From positions 1 to 64,000 of the forward strand of contig UQDI01000006.1 in NCBI GenBank assembly GCA_900539725.1: 64,000 bases of DNA, read 5' to 3'. This document shows positions 8,978 through 17,518 of the stretch, piece by piece; the stretch's first letter is position 1; each line of letters opens with the position of its first letter. The translations under genes were made by a program, and so were the position numbers. Under the pieces are notes generated by a model. It was given only the letters and a program-made list of their open reading frames with translations, had not been told where the DNA came from and searched no databases. Source of the DNA: an uncultured Eubacteriales bacterium (GTDB lineage: Bacteria; Bacillota; Clostridia; Tissierellales; Peptoniphilaceae).

Positions 8978-10330
8978 ATGACAGAGACTAGAGACTTAAC
9001 ACAAGGAGAGATATCGCCGATTCTGTTTAAGCTAGCGATTCCACTTATGGGGACATCTTTACTACAGATGTCATACCAAATCACAGATATGTTTTGGCTC
9101 GGCAAAGTTGGTACACAAGCTGTTGCAGCTGTAGGCATAGTTGGTCAGTACCTTTGGCTAATAAGTTCACTGATTATACTTTGTCAGGTAGGTCTATCCG
9201 TCGGCGTTTCACAAAGCTTTGGTAAATCGGATTTAGAAAATACTAAGAATTATATTGGCGGTGGCTTTAGGCTAGGATTTTTAATCGCTATGACAATCAC
9301 AGCCATATTTATAATATTTCATAATGAGCTAATCGGTTTATACTCGTTTAAAGAAGGCGACGCGGCTGTTCAAGAGCTTGCAAGTGAATACATGGTGGCG
9401 ATTGCCTTTGGCCTAGCATTTATGTTCTTGAACCCATTATTTGCTTCGACATTCAATAGCATGGGTAACAGCAAGACTCCATTTATAATTAGCTCCATAG
9501 GTTTACTTATAAACATGGTCTTGGACCCAGTTTTCATCTTCGTTTTTCACATGGGAGCCATGGGTACAGCGATTGCATCAGTTATAGCAACTTTAGTAAT
9601 CTTCCTTATATATATCTACATAGGCTTTAAGAACGACCTGATTTATGTAAGAGTGAATTATCTAAAGAAAGTGCCATCAGAAATAACTATGCATATACTT
9701 AAGCTTGGCGTACCAATGACGCTTATGGAAGCGTGCCACGCATCAGTATCTATGGTACTTACAGGCTACTTAACAAAGCTTGGCGCCTATGCAGTTTCAG
9801 CCATGTCGATAGGCTCGCAAATTGAGTCAATATCTTGGATGACGGCAAATGGCTTTTCTGTTGCTAACACTGCTTTTACTGGACAAAACTATGGCAAAGG
9901 CACTTATGACAGGATAGTTCTTGGTTTTAAGAAATCCATGAGAATCATGGCGACACTAGGAACAGCTACATCACTATTACTTATAGTATTTGCTCAGCCG
10001 ATATTTGCAGCGTTTTTACCAGACGATCCAGTTGCAATGCAGGCAGGAGCCGACTACTTAAGAATACTTGGTTATTCACAATTATTCATGGTTATAGAGA
10101 TAGGTGTAACAGGATTTTTCAATGGCATAGGCAGAACGAAGGAGCCATCTTATTCAGGAGTAGTTCTAAATTTAATGCGTATACCATTTGCAATGATATT
10201 TATGAAATACTATGGTCTAAATGGCGTATGGATAGCTATATCGTTATCATCAATATTAAAAGGGATAGTTGCTTATGTTTGGTTTAAGATTATACTTAAA
10301 AAAGAGATAGAACCGAAGGTGATAGCATGA
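8978..10330 (+). CDS. MATE family efflux transporter
   Basis: The 450-residue protein has about twelve hydrophobic segments and the two-lobed MATE pattern: N-terminal GEISPILFKLAIPLMGTSLLQ then TDMFWLGKVG, repeated in the second half after residue 230 (EITMHILKLGVPMTLMEACH). MATE proteins are Na+ or H+ coupled exporters of cationic drugs or metabolites. The start codon abuts the map stop codon, and the stop overlaps the next start (ATGA), so all three are translationally linked. The substrate is unknown. Confidence 0.88.
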   Translation: MTETRDLTQGEISPILFKLAIPLMGTSLLQMSYQITDMFWLGKVGTQAVAAVGIVGQYLWLISSLIILCQVGLSVGVSQSFGKSDLENTKNYIGGGFRLGFLIAMTITAIFIIFHNELIGLYSFKEGDAAVQELASEYMVAIAFGLAFMFLNPLFASTFNSMGNSKTPFIISSIGLLINMVLDPVFIFVFHMGAMGTAIASVIATLVIFLIYIYIGFKNDLIYVRVNYLKKVPSEITMHILKLGVPMTLMEACHASVSMVLTGYLTKLGAYAVSAMSIGSQIESISWMTANGFSVANTAFTGQNYGKGTYDRIVLGFKKSMRIMATLGTATSLLLIVFAQPIFAAFLPDDPVAMQAGADYLRILGYSQLFMVIEIGVTGFFNGIGRTKEPSYSGVVLNLMRIPFAMIFMKYYGLNGVWIAISLSSILKGIVAYVWFKIILKKEIEPKVIA

Positions 10331-10665
10331 TAGTACAATGCGTCTGCTGCCCAGTTTGCTGCAGAATAAAAATCAATGGCGAAGAAATTTCTGGCAATCG
10401 CTGCGGAAGAGGATATAATTACGCAAAAAGCCTTCTTGAAGAAGAGGACGACTACGTTTATGGCAAGATTAGGATAGATAGTCAGATGGTTTCGGGTTTA
10501 CCAGTAAAGACTGATAAGAAGGTAAAGAAAATTTATCATCAAGCAATTTTAAAAGAAATATTTGATTTACGCACGAAGGCGCCTATAAACGTAGGCGATG
10601 TAATAAAGGAAAATATTTTAGACTTGGATGTAAATATAGTGAGTCAAAAAAGAATACTTAAGTAG
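10327..10665 (+). CDS. DUF1667-like cysteine-rich small protein
   Basis: The 112-residue protein begins IVQCVCCPVCCRIKI, with a second Cys in NRCGRGYNYA, and has a C-terminal segment TKAPINVGDVIKENI. This matches the DUF1667 family, which usually travels with anaerobic glycerol-3-phosphate or FAD-dependent oxidoreductases and is thought to hold a metal or redox centre. Here no such oxidoreductase is nearby. The gene overlaps the MATE gene by four bases, which is an odd setting. A functional claim beyond Cys-rich, probably metal-binding, is not supportable. Confidence 0.65.
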   Translation: MIVQCVCCPVCCRIKINGEEISGNRCGRGYNYAKSLLEEEDDYVYGKIRIDSQMVSGLPVKTDKKVKKIYHQAILKEIFDLRTKAPINVGDVIKENILDLDVNIVSQKRILK

Positions 10666-10673
10666 GAGGAATT

Positions 10674-11414
10674 ATGAAAAAGATAATTTTATTATTACTA
10701 ACGATGGCTATGTGCCTGAGCTTAACAGCATGTAGCAAAAATAATGACAATGGCGGTGAGAGTGAAATGAAAAAAGAAAGAAGCGAAAGCGAAGTAACTA
10801 CAGACGATGCAGAACTTGTTCAACTACAAAATCCAAAAGCAGGAGACAAGATAGCGACTATCAAGACTAATAAGGGCGATATCAAGGTAAAACTATTCCC
10901 TGAAGTAGCTCCAAAGGCAGTTGAGAACTTTACTAAACATGCTGAAGATAAATACTATGACAATTTAATTTTCCATAGAGTTATAAATGGCTTTATGATA
11001 CAAGGCGGCGACCCTAACGGTAATGGAACTGGCGGAGAAAGTATCTGGGGCGATGCATTTGAAGATGAATTTGATATAAACACAAGAAACTTCAGAGGCG
11101 CTCTATGCATGGCAAACGCTGGTCCTAATACTAACGGATCACAATTCTTCATAGTACAAGGCCAAGCTGTTCAAGATGACATCATTAAACAAATGGAAGA
11201 AGCAGGCGAAGAAAAGGGATATCCAAAGGCTGTTGTAGACGCTTACAAAAAGATAGGCGGAGCATTCTGGCTTGATTATAAGCACACAGTTTTTGGCGAA
11301 GTTTATGAGGGCATGGACGTTGTTGACGAGATATCAAAATCACAAGTTAATGAAAACGACAAACCTCTTGAAGACGTTGTAATTGAAACGATTACAGTAG
11401 AAGATTATAAATAG
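10674..11414 (+). CDS. Cyclophilin-type peptidyl-prolyl isomerase lipoprotein
   Basis: The 246-residue protein has a lipoprotein signal (MKKIILLLLTMAMCLSLTAC; lipobox LTAC, acylated Cys20), so it should be anchored on the outer face of the membrane. After an acidic/charged linker comes a cyclophilin domain: FHRVINGFMIQGGDPNGNGT, then FRGALCMANAGPNTNGSQFF and HTVFGEVYEGMDVVD. The FHRVI..F..QGGD arginine and the GSQFFI block are the catalytic pocket. A 22-residue insertion lies between SQFF and the HTVFG block (KQMEEAGEEKGYPKAV), as in several Firmicute cyclophilins. It likely folds exported proteins. Confidence 0.9.
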   Translation: MKKIILLLLTMAMCLSLTACSKNNDNGGESEMKKERSESEVTTDDAELVQLQNPKAGDKIATIKTNKGDIKVKLFPEVAPKAVENFTKHAEDKYYDNLIFHRVINGFMIQGGDPNGNGTGGESIWGDAFEDEFDINTRNFRGALCMANAGPNTNGSQFFIVQGQAVQDDIIKQMEEAGEEKGYPKAVVDAYKKIGGAFWLDYKHTVFGEVYEGMDVVDEISKSQVNENDKPLEDVVIETITVEDYK

Positions 11415-11424
11415 GAGTGAGAGT

Positions 11425-12807
11425 ATGGATATTAGAGAAATTTATAAAAGCTACAAGGAGCTTGACGGCAAGACTGTTGAGGTTCAAGCTTGGATTAAAA
11501 ATTTAAGAGCACAAAAAGAATTTGGCTTCATTGAGATTAATGACGGATCCTTCTTTAATAGTGTTCAAGTCGTTTATGATAACACATTAGAAAACTTTGA
11601 AAGAGTATCAAAGCTATATCTAAGTGCGTCAATCAGAGTAAAGGGCAAGCTAGTTCTTACACCAAACAATAAACAAGCTTTTGAAATTAAGGCAGAAGAG
11701 ATCGAAGTCTTAGGCGACTCAACAGCTGATTATCCACTACAAAATAAGCGTCACTCAATGGAATTCTTAAGAAGCATAGCTCACTTAAGACCAAGAGCTA
11801 ACCTTTTTAGAGCAGCTTATAGAATCAGATCACTAGCAGCTTTTGCTATACACAAATTTTTTAACGAACAAGACTTCGTTTATGTACACACACCAATACT
11901 TACAGCATCAGACGCTGAAGGCGCAGGCGAAATGTTCCAAGTAACTACACTTGACATAGACAATCCGCCAAGAACAGAAGATGGCGCTGTTGACTACAGC
12001 CAAGACTTCTTTGACAAGCCAACTCACCTAACAGTATCAGGTCAATTAGAGGGCGAAACATTTGCCATGGCTTTCTCAAAGATATATACATTTGGACCAA
12101 CATTCAGAGCAGAAAATTCAAATACAACTAGACACGCAGCAGAATTTTGGATGATAGAGCCAGAAATGGCATTTATGGATAACAATCAAAACATGGACGT
12201 GGCTGAAGCGATGCTTAAGTACGTTATTAACTATGTCATGGAAAATGCTAAGGAAGAAATAGAATTCTGCAATCAATTCGTTGACAAGGGTCTAATCGAT
12301 AGATTAAATCACGTTAGAAACTCAGATTTCGAGAGAGTTACTTACACTAGAGCTATAGAAATACTAAAAGAACACGAAGAAAAATTTGATGTTAAAGTTG
12401 AATGGGGTATGGACCTACAAACAGAACACGAAAGATACTTAACTGAACAAATATTCAAAAAACCAATCTTCGTAACAGATTATCCAAAGGACATCAAGGC
12501 CTTCTACATGAAGCTCAACCCAGACAATAAGACAGTTGCTGCTATGGACTGCTTAGTTCCTGGCATTGGCGAGATAGTCGGCGGCTCACAAAGGGAAGAA
12601 GACTACGATAAGCTTGAAAAGAGAATCAATGAATTAGGTCTTGATATGGACTCATACACTTGGTATATGGACCTTAGAAAATATGGCTCAGTAGTTCACT
12701 CTGGCTATGGACTTGGTTTTGAAAGACTTATCATGTATATAACAGGTATTGAAAATATCAGAGACGTCCTACCATTCCCAAGAACAGTTCATCACTGTGA
12801 ATTTTAG
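11425..12807 (+). CDS. asnS: Asparaginyl-tRNA synthetase
   Basis: This 460-residue class IIb synthetase has an N-terminal OB-fold anticodon-binding domain (VEVQAWIKNLRAQKEFGFIE) and class II motif 2 (FRAENSNTTRHAAEFWMIEPE). Motif 3 is GYGLGFERLIMYITG near the C-terminus. The sequence THLTVSGQLEGE and the FRAENSNT stretch point to AsnRS rather than AspRS. It charges tRNA-Asn directly. GGAGTGAGAG precedes the start, and LeuRS follows nine bases after the stop. Confidence 0.93.
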   Translation: MDIREIYKSYKELDGKTVEVQAWIKNLRAQKEFGFIEINDGSFFNSVQVVYDNTLENFERVSKLYLSASIRVKGKLVLTPNNKQAFEIKAEEIEVLGDSTADYPLQNKRHSMEFLRSIAHLRPRANLFRAAYRIRSLAAFAIHKFFNEQDFVYVHTPILTASDAEGAGEMFQVTTLDIDNPPRTEDGAVDYSQDFFDKPTHLTVSGQLEGETFAMAFSKIYTFGPTFRAENSNTTRHAAEFWMIEPEMAFMDNNQNMDVAEAMLKYVINYVMENAKEEIEFCNQFVDKGLIDRLNHVRNSDFERVTYTRAIEILKEHEEKFDVKVEWGMDLQTEHERYLTEQIFKKPIFVTDYPKDIKAFYMKLNPDNKTVAAMDCLVPGIGEIVGGSQREEDYDKLEKRINELGLDMDSYTWYMDLRKYGSVVHSGYGLGFERLIMYITGIENIRDVLPFPRTVHHCEF

Positions 12808-12816
12808 GAGGGCGCT

Positions 12817-15228
12817 ATGAAAGAATATAATCATAAAGATGTCGAAGGCAAATGGCAAAAGATTTGGGCTGAGAATAAAGCGTTTCACGCAGAAAACGAT
12901 TCAGACAAGCCAAAATACTTTTTGATGGTAGAGTTCCCATACCCATCAGGAGAGGGCCTACACGTTGGTCACCCAAGGAGTTACACAGCGCTTGATATAG
13001 TTGCTAGAAAGAGAAGACTTGAGGGCTACAACGTTTTGTACCCAATGGGCTGGGACGCTTTTGGTCTACCAACTGAAAATTATGCCATCAAGCACAAAAT
13101 GAATCCAAAGGATGTTACTAAGAGAAATGTTGCTCACTTCAAGCATCAATTGACATCACTAGGTCTTTCATTTGACTGGGATAGAGAGATTAATACAACT
13201 GATCCAGAATATTACAAGTGGACTCAATGGATATTTATTCAACTATTCAAAAAAGGTCTTGCTTATAAGAAGGAAATGAACATTAACTGGTGCCCAAGCT
13301 GTAAGATTGGTCTTGCGAACGAAGAAGTTATTCAAGGCCACTGCGAAAGATGCGGCCACACTGTTGAACACAGAGTTAAAACACAATGGATGCTAGCTAT
13401 AACTAAGTATGCTGACAGACTTATAGATGACCTTGACACAGTTGATTTCATCGATAGAGTTAAGACACAACAAGTTAACTGGATAGGCAGAAGCCACGGT
13501 ATGGAGCTTGATTTTGACATAGATGAAGTGGATGATAAGCTAAAAGTTTATACAACTAGACCAGATACCATCTTTGGTGTATCATACATGGTTATCTCAC
13601 CAGAGCATCCGCTTATAGAAAAGTATAAAGACAAGATCAAAAATATTGACGAAGTTCATGAATATCAAAATAAGGCAAAATTAAAATCTGATTTTGAAAG
13701 AACAGAGCTTGTTAAAGAAAAGACAGGCGTTAGAATTGATGGCCTAACAGCCATTAACCCTGCTAATGGAGAAAAGATTGCCATCTACGTATCAGACTAC
13801 GTATTAATGACTTATGGTACAGGCGCCATAATGGCGGTACCTGGTCACGATCAAAGGGACTATGACTTTGCAAAAGCTTTTGGCGAAGAGATAAAAGAAG
13901 TTATCTCTGGTGGCGACATTAGTAAAGAAGCTTATACTGATACAGAAAAAGGTACGCTTGTTAACTCAGACTTTTTAAATGGTCTATCAGTTGACGAAGC
14001 AAAGAAAAAGATAATTAAATATTTTGAAGATAAAAAAGTGGGCGTTGTTAAGACAAACTTTAAGCTAAGAGACTGGGTATTCTCGAGACAAAGATATTGG
14101 GGAGAGCCTATCCCTATGGTATACTGCGAAAAATGCGGTTGGGTTCCACTTAACGAAGAGGATCTGCCATTAACATTACCAGACGTTGAAGCGTACGAAC
14201 CAACAGATACAGGTGAGTCGCCACTAGCTAAGATCGATAGCTTTGTTAACACAACTTGTCCTCATTGCGGCGGACCTGCTAAGAGAGAGACAGACACTAT
14301 GCCTAACTGGGCAGGATCAAGCTGGTACTTCTTAAGATATACTGATCCAAAGTGCAGCACTGCACCAGCGTCCATGAACGCACTTAAGTACTGGATGCCA
14401 GTTGATTGGTACAACGGTGGTATGGAGCACACTACACTTCACTTACTTTACTCCAGATTCTGGAACAAGTTCCTATACGATATAGGCGTAGTACCAACAA
14501 GCGAACCATATCAAAAGAGAACATCACATGGTATGCTTCTTGCTCAAGACGGCGAAAAGATGAGTAAGTCAAGAGGCAACGTAATAAATACAGATGACAT
14601 AGTTGAACAATATGGCGCAGACACACTAAGAGTTTTCGAAATGTTCATGGGCGACTACGAAAAAGTTGCTATGTGGTCAGAGACAGGTATACAAGGCTCA
14701 AGAAAGTTCCTTGAAAGAGTTTATCGCTTGATGGAGATAGTCAATGACGACGAAAATTATTCTAAAGACTTAGAACAAGACTTCCACATCACTATCAAGA
14801 AAGTCTCAGAAGACTTTGAAAACTTAAAGTTCAACACAGCAGTTGCTAAACTTATGGAACTACTTAACAAGATTACTTCAAAGGGAAGTATCACAAGAAA
14901 AGAGCTTAAGACATATATCACACTTCTATATCCAATCGCACCACACATCACAGAAGAAATCAATGAGATGGTGGGCTTCGATACAGAACTTTATAAATCA
15001 ACTTGGCCAAGCTTTGATGAAGAAAAAACTATCATCAAAACTATAGAGATACCAGTTCAATTCAACGGCAAGGTTAGATACACAGTTGAGATCGATAGAG
15101 ATGCAAGCGAAGACGAAGTAAAAGAAAAAGTTTATGCACACGAACTTTTTGAAAAGTCAAAGCAAGGCAAGAACATCGTTAAGGAAATATATGTTAAGAA
15201 TAAAATATTTACAGTAGTAATCAAATAG
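12817..15228 (+). CDS. leuS: Leucyl-tRNA synthetase
   Basis: The 803-residue class Ia enzyme has the HIGH-like motif HVGHP in EGLHVGHPRSYTALDI, a zinc-binding segment CPSC...CERCG, an editing CP1 domain with TTRPDTIFGVSYMV and GHDQRDYDFA (catalytic Asp), a second CEKCG/CPHCG pair, and KMSKS in DGEKMSKSRGNV. Length and domain order are those of bacterial LeuRS. It is the last gene before a strong terminator. The start follows AGGAGGGC. Confidence 0.95.
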   Translation: MKEYNHKDVEGKWQKIWAENKAFHAENDSDKPKYFLMVEFPYPSGEGLHVGHPRSYTALDIVARKRRLEGYNVLYPMGWDAFGLPTENYAIKHKMNPKDVTKRNVAHFKHQLTSLGLSFDWDREINTTDPEYYKWTQWIFIQLFKKGLAYKKEMNINWCPSCKIGLANEEVIQGHCERCGHTVEHRVKTQWMLAITKYADRLIDDLDTVDFIDRVKTQQVNWIGRSHGMELDFDIDEVDDKLKVYTTRPDTIFGVSYMVISPEHPLIEKYKDKIKNIDEVHEYQNKAKLKSDFERTELVKEKTGVRIDGLTAINPANGEKIAIYVSDYVLMTYGTGAIMAVPGHDQRDYDFAKAFGEEIKEVISGGDISKEAYTDTEKGTLVNSDFLNGLSVDEAKKKIIKYFEDKKVGVVKTNFKLRDWVFSRQRYWGEPIPMVYCEKCGWVPLNEEDLPLTLPDVEAYEPTDTGESPLAKIDSFVNTTCPHCGGPAKRETDTMPNWAGSSWYFLRYTDPKCSTAPASMNALKYWMPVDWYNGGMEHTTLHLLYSRFWNKFLYDIGVVPTSEPYQKRTSHGMLLAQDGEKMSKSRGNVINTDDIVEQYGADTLRVFEMFMGDYEKVAMWSETGIQGSRKFLERVYRLMEIVNDDENYSKDLEQDFHITIKKVSEDFENLKFNTAVAKLMELLNKITSKGSITRKELKTYITLLYPIAPHITEEINEMVGFDTELYKSTWPSFDEEKTIIKTIEIPVQFNGKVRYTVEIDRDASEDEVKEKVYAHELFEKSKQGKNIVKEIYVKNKIFTVVIK

Positions 15229-15233
15229 TTTAT

Positions 15234-15267
15234 AAAGAAAGATCTATAGGGGTCTTTCTTTTTTTTT
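15234..15267 (+). terminator. Terminator after leuS
   Basis: AAAGAAAGA (15234-15242) pairs with TCTTTCTTT (15253-15261), followed by a run of T to 15267. Confidence 0.9.
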
Positions 15268-15295
15268 GCGCAAATATTTCTAAATGTGATATAAT
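15267..15295 (+). promoter_or_regulatory. Extended -10 promoter for the 342-aa gene
   Basis: TGATATAAT (15287-15295) is a perfect extended -10. The -35 position (15267-15272, TGCGCA) is poor, which extended -10 promoters tolerate. GTAAGGAGG precedes the ATG at 15321. Confidence 0.6.
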
Positions 15296-15320
15296 TATCT
15301 TAAGTAAGGAGGCGTTCAAT

Positions 15321-16349
15321 ATGAAAAAGAAAACAATAATAATTATAATCATATTGGCAGTAATCTTTTTTATTAGATTTGGAGTACTTAGCTTTCCATA
15401 TACACGTGATGTGAAAGCCTTAGTATATAGAGATGGTAAGTGGAGCGAATCAACTTTGCGTATGGATTTAACATACAATCATAAATTCTTTACCTCTGAT
15501 GAATTCACTGGCAGCATCTACCTTGATGACGTCGATATAATGAAGTATTGGAAGGATTATTCAAGAGTTAGCTCATCGACTAAGAGTGGCGCTTGGAACG
15601 TTAAAGAACTTGTATATAATGTCAAGAACAGCTTCGTTGATGGTGAGTATCAAAACTCAGTCTTTAGTAAAAACTATGTAAATACCATAGGAAAGATTTA
15701 TTATAAAGACTTTCTTAAGTCCATAGTGATAACAGTTAATGATTACACGCTTGAGAGGAAAGATGGTATTAATTATGTAGATACAAGTGAGATGAAGCCT
15801 GTTATAATTGCGGCAGGCAATGTGAGTTTAGATGATATTAAGAAAATTAAAGAGCACGATATAGTTTTAGATAACGTCGATAGAGATGCGATTGATGATA
15901 TCAGTATAAAAAATAATATTCAGATGCCTATATTTAAAATTGATTTGACAAATTGGAATGAAGGTAAAGAATATGCCCTTGAGGAAGAATATAAAGACTT
16001 TCTTTGGAAAGCGCCAAGCTCATTCGTCTCCGATGAAGACTTTAATAAAGCTTTTGATGAAGTAGATGATGAAGAGTACATCAAAGAAAAGATTGCAGAG
16101 CTTGAAAACTTTAAGTCAGGCTTTATTACTGAAGTTAAAGTTAATAAAAAGTCAGCACACAAAGAAGATGATATGATACTTACAGAAGTCACTTATGATA
16201 TTGAAGATGGCAGATTATACTCCGTTCTACTTATGAATAGAGGCGATAGTGACAAGGGCTATGGTGTTCAAAGCGTTTACACCATAAAGATAGATGGAGA
16301 CGGCAAGCAAGAATTTATTTCAGATAAGCTAGGGATATTTAGTAATTAG
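15321..16349 (+). CDS. Membrane-anchored protein of unknown function
   Basis: The 342-residue protein has an N-terminal positively charged stretch and one hydrophobic helix (IIIIIILAVIFFIRFGVLSF). About 310 residues presumed to be outside the cell follow. The rest is rich in Asp, Lys and Tyr with no Cys and no motif I recognise; a central stretch (DDIKKIKEHDIVLDNVDRDA) is likely helical. It forms a single-gene unit, with an extended -10 promoter before it and a hairpin terminator after it. Function unknown. Confidence 0.75.
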   Translation: MKKKTIIIIIILAVIFFIRFGVLSFPYTRDVKALVYRDGKWSESTLRMDLTYNHKFFTSDEFTGSIYLDDVDIMKYWKDYSRVSSSTKSGAWNVKELVYNVKNSFVDGEYQNSVFSKNYVNTIGKIYYKDFLKSIVITVNDYTLERKDGINYVDTSEMKPVIIAAGNVSLDDIKKIKEHDIVLDNVDRDAIDDISIKNNIQMPIFKIDLTNWNEGKEYALEEEYKDFLWKAPSSFVSDEDFNKAFDEVDDEEYIKEKIAELENFKSGFITEVKVNKKSAHKEDDMILTEVTYDIEDGRLYSVLLMNRGDSDKGYGVQSVYTIKIDGDGKQEFISDKLGIFSN

Positions 16350-16359
16350 TATTGATATG

Positions 16360-16394
16360 AAGAAAGATCTATTAACTTAGGTCTTTCTTTTTTC
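16360..16394 (+). terminator. Terminator after the 342-aa gene
   Basis: AAGAAAGA (16360-16367) pairs with TCTTTCTT (16382-16389), followed by T-rich sequence running into the next -35 box. Its arms match those of the leuS terminator. Confidence 0.85.
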
Positions 16395-16423
16395 TTGACA
16401 AAAACTGCCATTACCATTACAAT
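16395..16423 (+). promoter_or_regulatory. Strong promoter for the selenoprotein gene
   Basis: TTGACA (16395-16400) and TACAAT (16418-16423) are 17 bp apart. The gene therefore has its own transcript, which argues against it being a decayed pseudogene. Confidence 0.85.
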
Positions 16424-16466
16424 TAATGTAAGGTGAATCGTAAAAATATGTGTAAAGGAGAATTAT

Positions 16467-16751
16467 ATGAGTAAAATACAAAAGAAAATAGTTTTTGGGA
16501 GCTCCATGTGACCAGGATGTGGACCATTCAAGGCTTTGATGGAGGAATCAGGGGTACGTTTCTTGTACCTAGACATAACAGAAAATCTTGCTAACATGAA
16601 AAAATTCTTAAAGGCAAGAGACACAATGAGCGAATTTGACGGAGCAAAGAGCGCTGGCAATATCGGCATACCAGCTCTTATACTTGGTGACAACGAAAGA
16701 GCCATCTTGGATATAGATGAGCTTAAGGAATATCTAGACAGTTTAAAATAA
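16467..16751 (+). CDS. Glutaredoxin-like selenoprotein (U-x-x-C redox motif)
   Basis: Reading from ATG 16467 (AAAGGAG seven bases upstream), codon 15 is TGA at 16509-16511 and the frame then stays open to the TAA at 16749-16751. If the TGA is read as selenocysteine the product is 94 residues. Its redox site is M-Sec-P-G-C-G-P-F in place of the usual C-x-x-C, and NIGIPALIL supplies the cis-proline segment of a thioredoxin/glutaredoxin fold. VRFLYLDITENLANMKKFLKARD fits the small glutaredoxin-related family (COG4545-like) of anaerobic Firmicutes. The codon before the TGA corresponds to the usual residue before the active site. A hairpin with a GG loop and bulged U follows at SECIS distance. It should act as a cytosolic thiol/disulfide or peroxide reductant partner; the substrate is unknown. 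A gene finder would report only the part from an internal ATG (16536). Confidence 0.88.
16524..16542 (+). promoter_or_regulatory. Bacterial SECIS element
   Basis: In the mRNA, CCAT (16524-16527) and CAA (16529-16531) pair with TTGATGG (16536-16542), leaving a bulged U at 16528 and the loop GGCU (16532-16535). A bulged U plus a GG at the loop start is what SelB reads in the E. coli fdhF SECIS. The loop begins 21 nt after the UGA, within the working distance known for bacterial SECIS elements. Confidence 0.8.
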
Positions 16752-16840
16752 TTACATGGGCCTTGTTAATGCAAGGCTCTACTTGCATATAAAGCGTTTA
16801 AAAAGATAATTATCGGGTAAAAATTGATAGAGGTGATGAT

Positions 16841-17518
16841 ATGGCTACTATACTTATAGCTGATGACGATGAAAATATAAGAAACGTGCTTAAGGAGTAC
16901 TCCGTCATTAATGGCTATGATGTGATCGAGGCAGTTGATGGCATCGACGCTCTTAACAAAGTTAATAATAACGATATAGACCTTATCATCTTAGATATAA
17001 TGATGCCAAAGCTTGATGGCTTCTCGGCTTACAAGAGGATTAAGGAAGTAAAGGACGTGCCAGTTCTTGTTCTTAGCGCAAAAGGCGAGGAGTATGACAA
17101 GCTTTATGGCTTTGAGATAGGTATTGATGATTACGTTGTAAAACCATTTAGCCCGCGTGAAGTTATGGCTAGGGTTAAGGCGATACTTGCAAGGCACGTT
17201 AGCGATGCAAAAGCAAATGTTTATCATAATGGCAGCTTAAAAATAGATTTTGATGCGAGAGAAGCTTATATTAATGACAAAAAATTGGATTTAACTCCAA
17301 AAGAGTATGAGCTACTTGTTTATCTAGCTCAAAACGAGGGCATTGCTCTATCGCGTGAGACCATACTTGAAAATGTTTGGGGCTACGATTTCTTCGGGGA
17401 CAATAGGACTGTTGACACACACATCAAGATGCTTAGGAACTCACTTGGCTCTGAGAAAGAGATAATCAGCACAGTTCGCGGCTATGGATATAAGCTGGAG
17501 AAAAAAGATGAAGAATAA
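16841..17518 (+). CDS. OmpR/PhoB-family response regulator
   Basis: The 225-residue regulator has a receiver domain with acidic pocket DDDE (residues 8-11), the phospho-acceptor Asp in LIILDIMMPKLDG (about 53), Thr/Ser position LVLSAKG and the Lys in VVKPFSP. The C-terminal winged helix (LDLTPKEYELLVYLAQNEG ... NRTVDTHIKMLRNSLG) is of the OmpR class. It is followed at once by its sensor kinase gene, which overlaps its 3' end. The signal and targets are not evident. Confidence 0.92.
   Translation: MATILIADDDENIRNVLKEYSVINGYDVIEAVDGIDALNKVNNNDIDLIILDIMMPKLDGFSAYKRIKEVKDVPVLVLSAKGEEYDKLYGFEIGIDDYVVKPFSPREVMARVKAILARHVSDAKANVYHNGSLKIDFDAREAYINDKKLDLTPKEYELLVYLAQNEGIALSRETILENVWGYDFFGDNRTVDTHIKMLRNSLGSEKEIISTVRGYGYKLEKKDEE

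Noticed and set aside
16536..16751. A separate 71-residue gene starting at ATG 16536
   Set aside because: It lacks an RBS and is the 3' part of the TGA-containing selenoprotein frame, which has its own promoter, RBS and a redox motif upstream.
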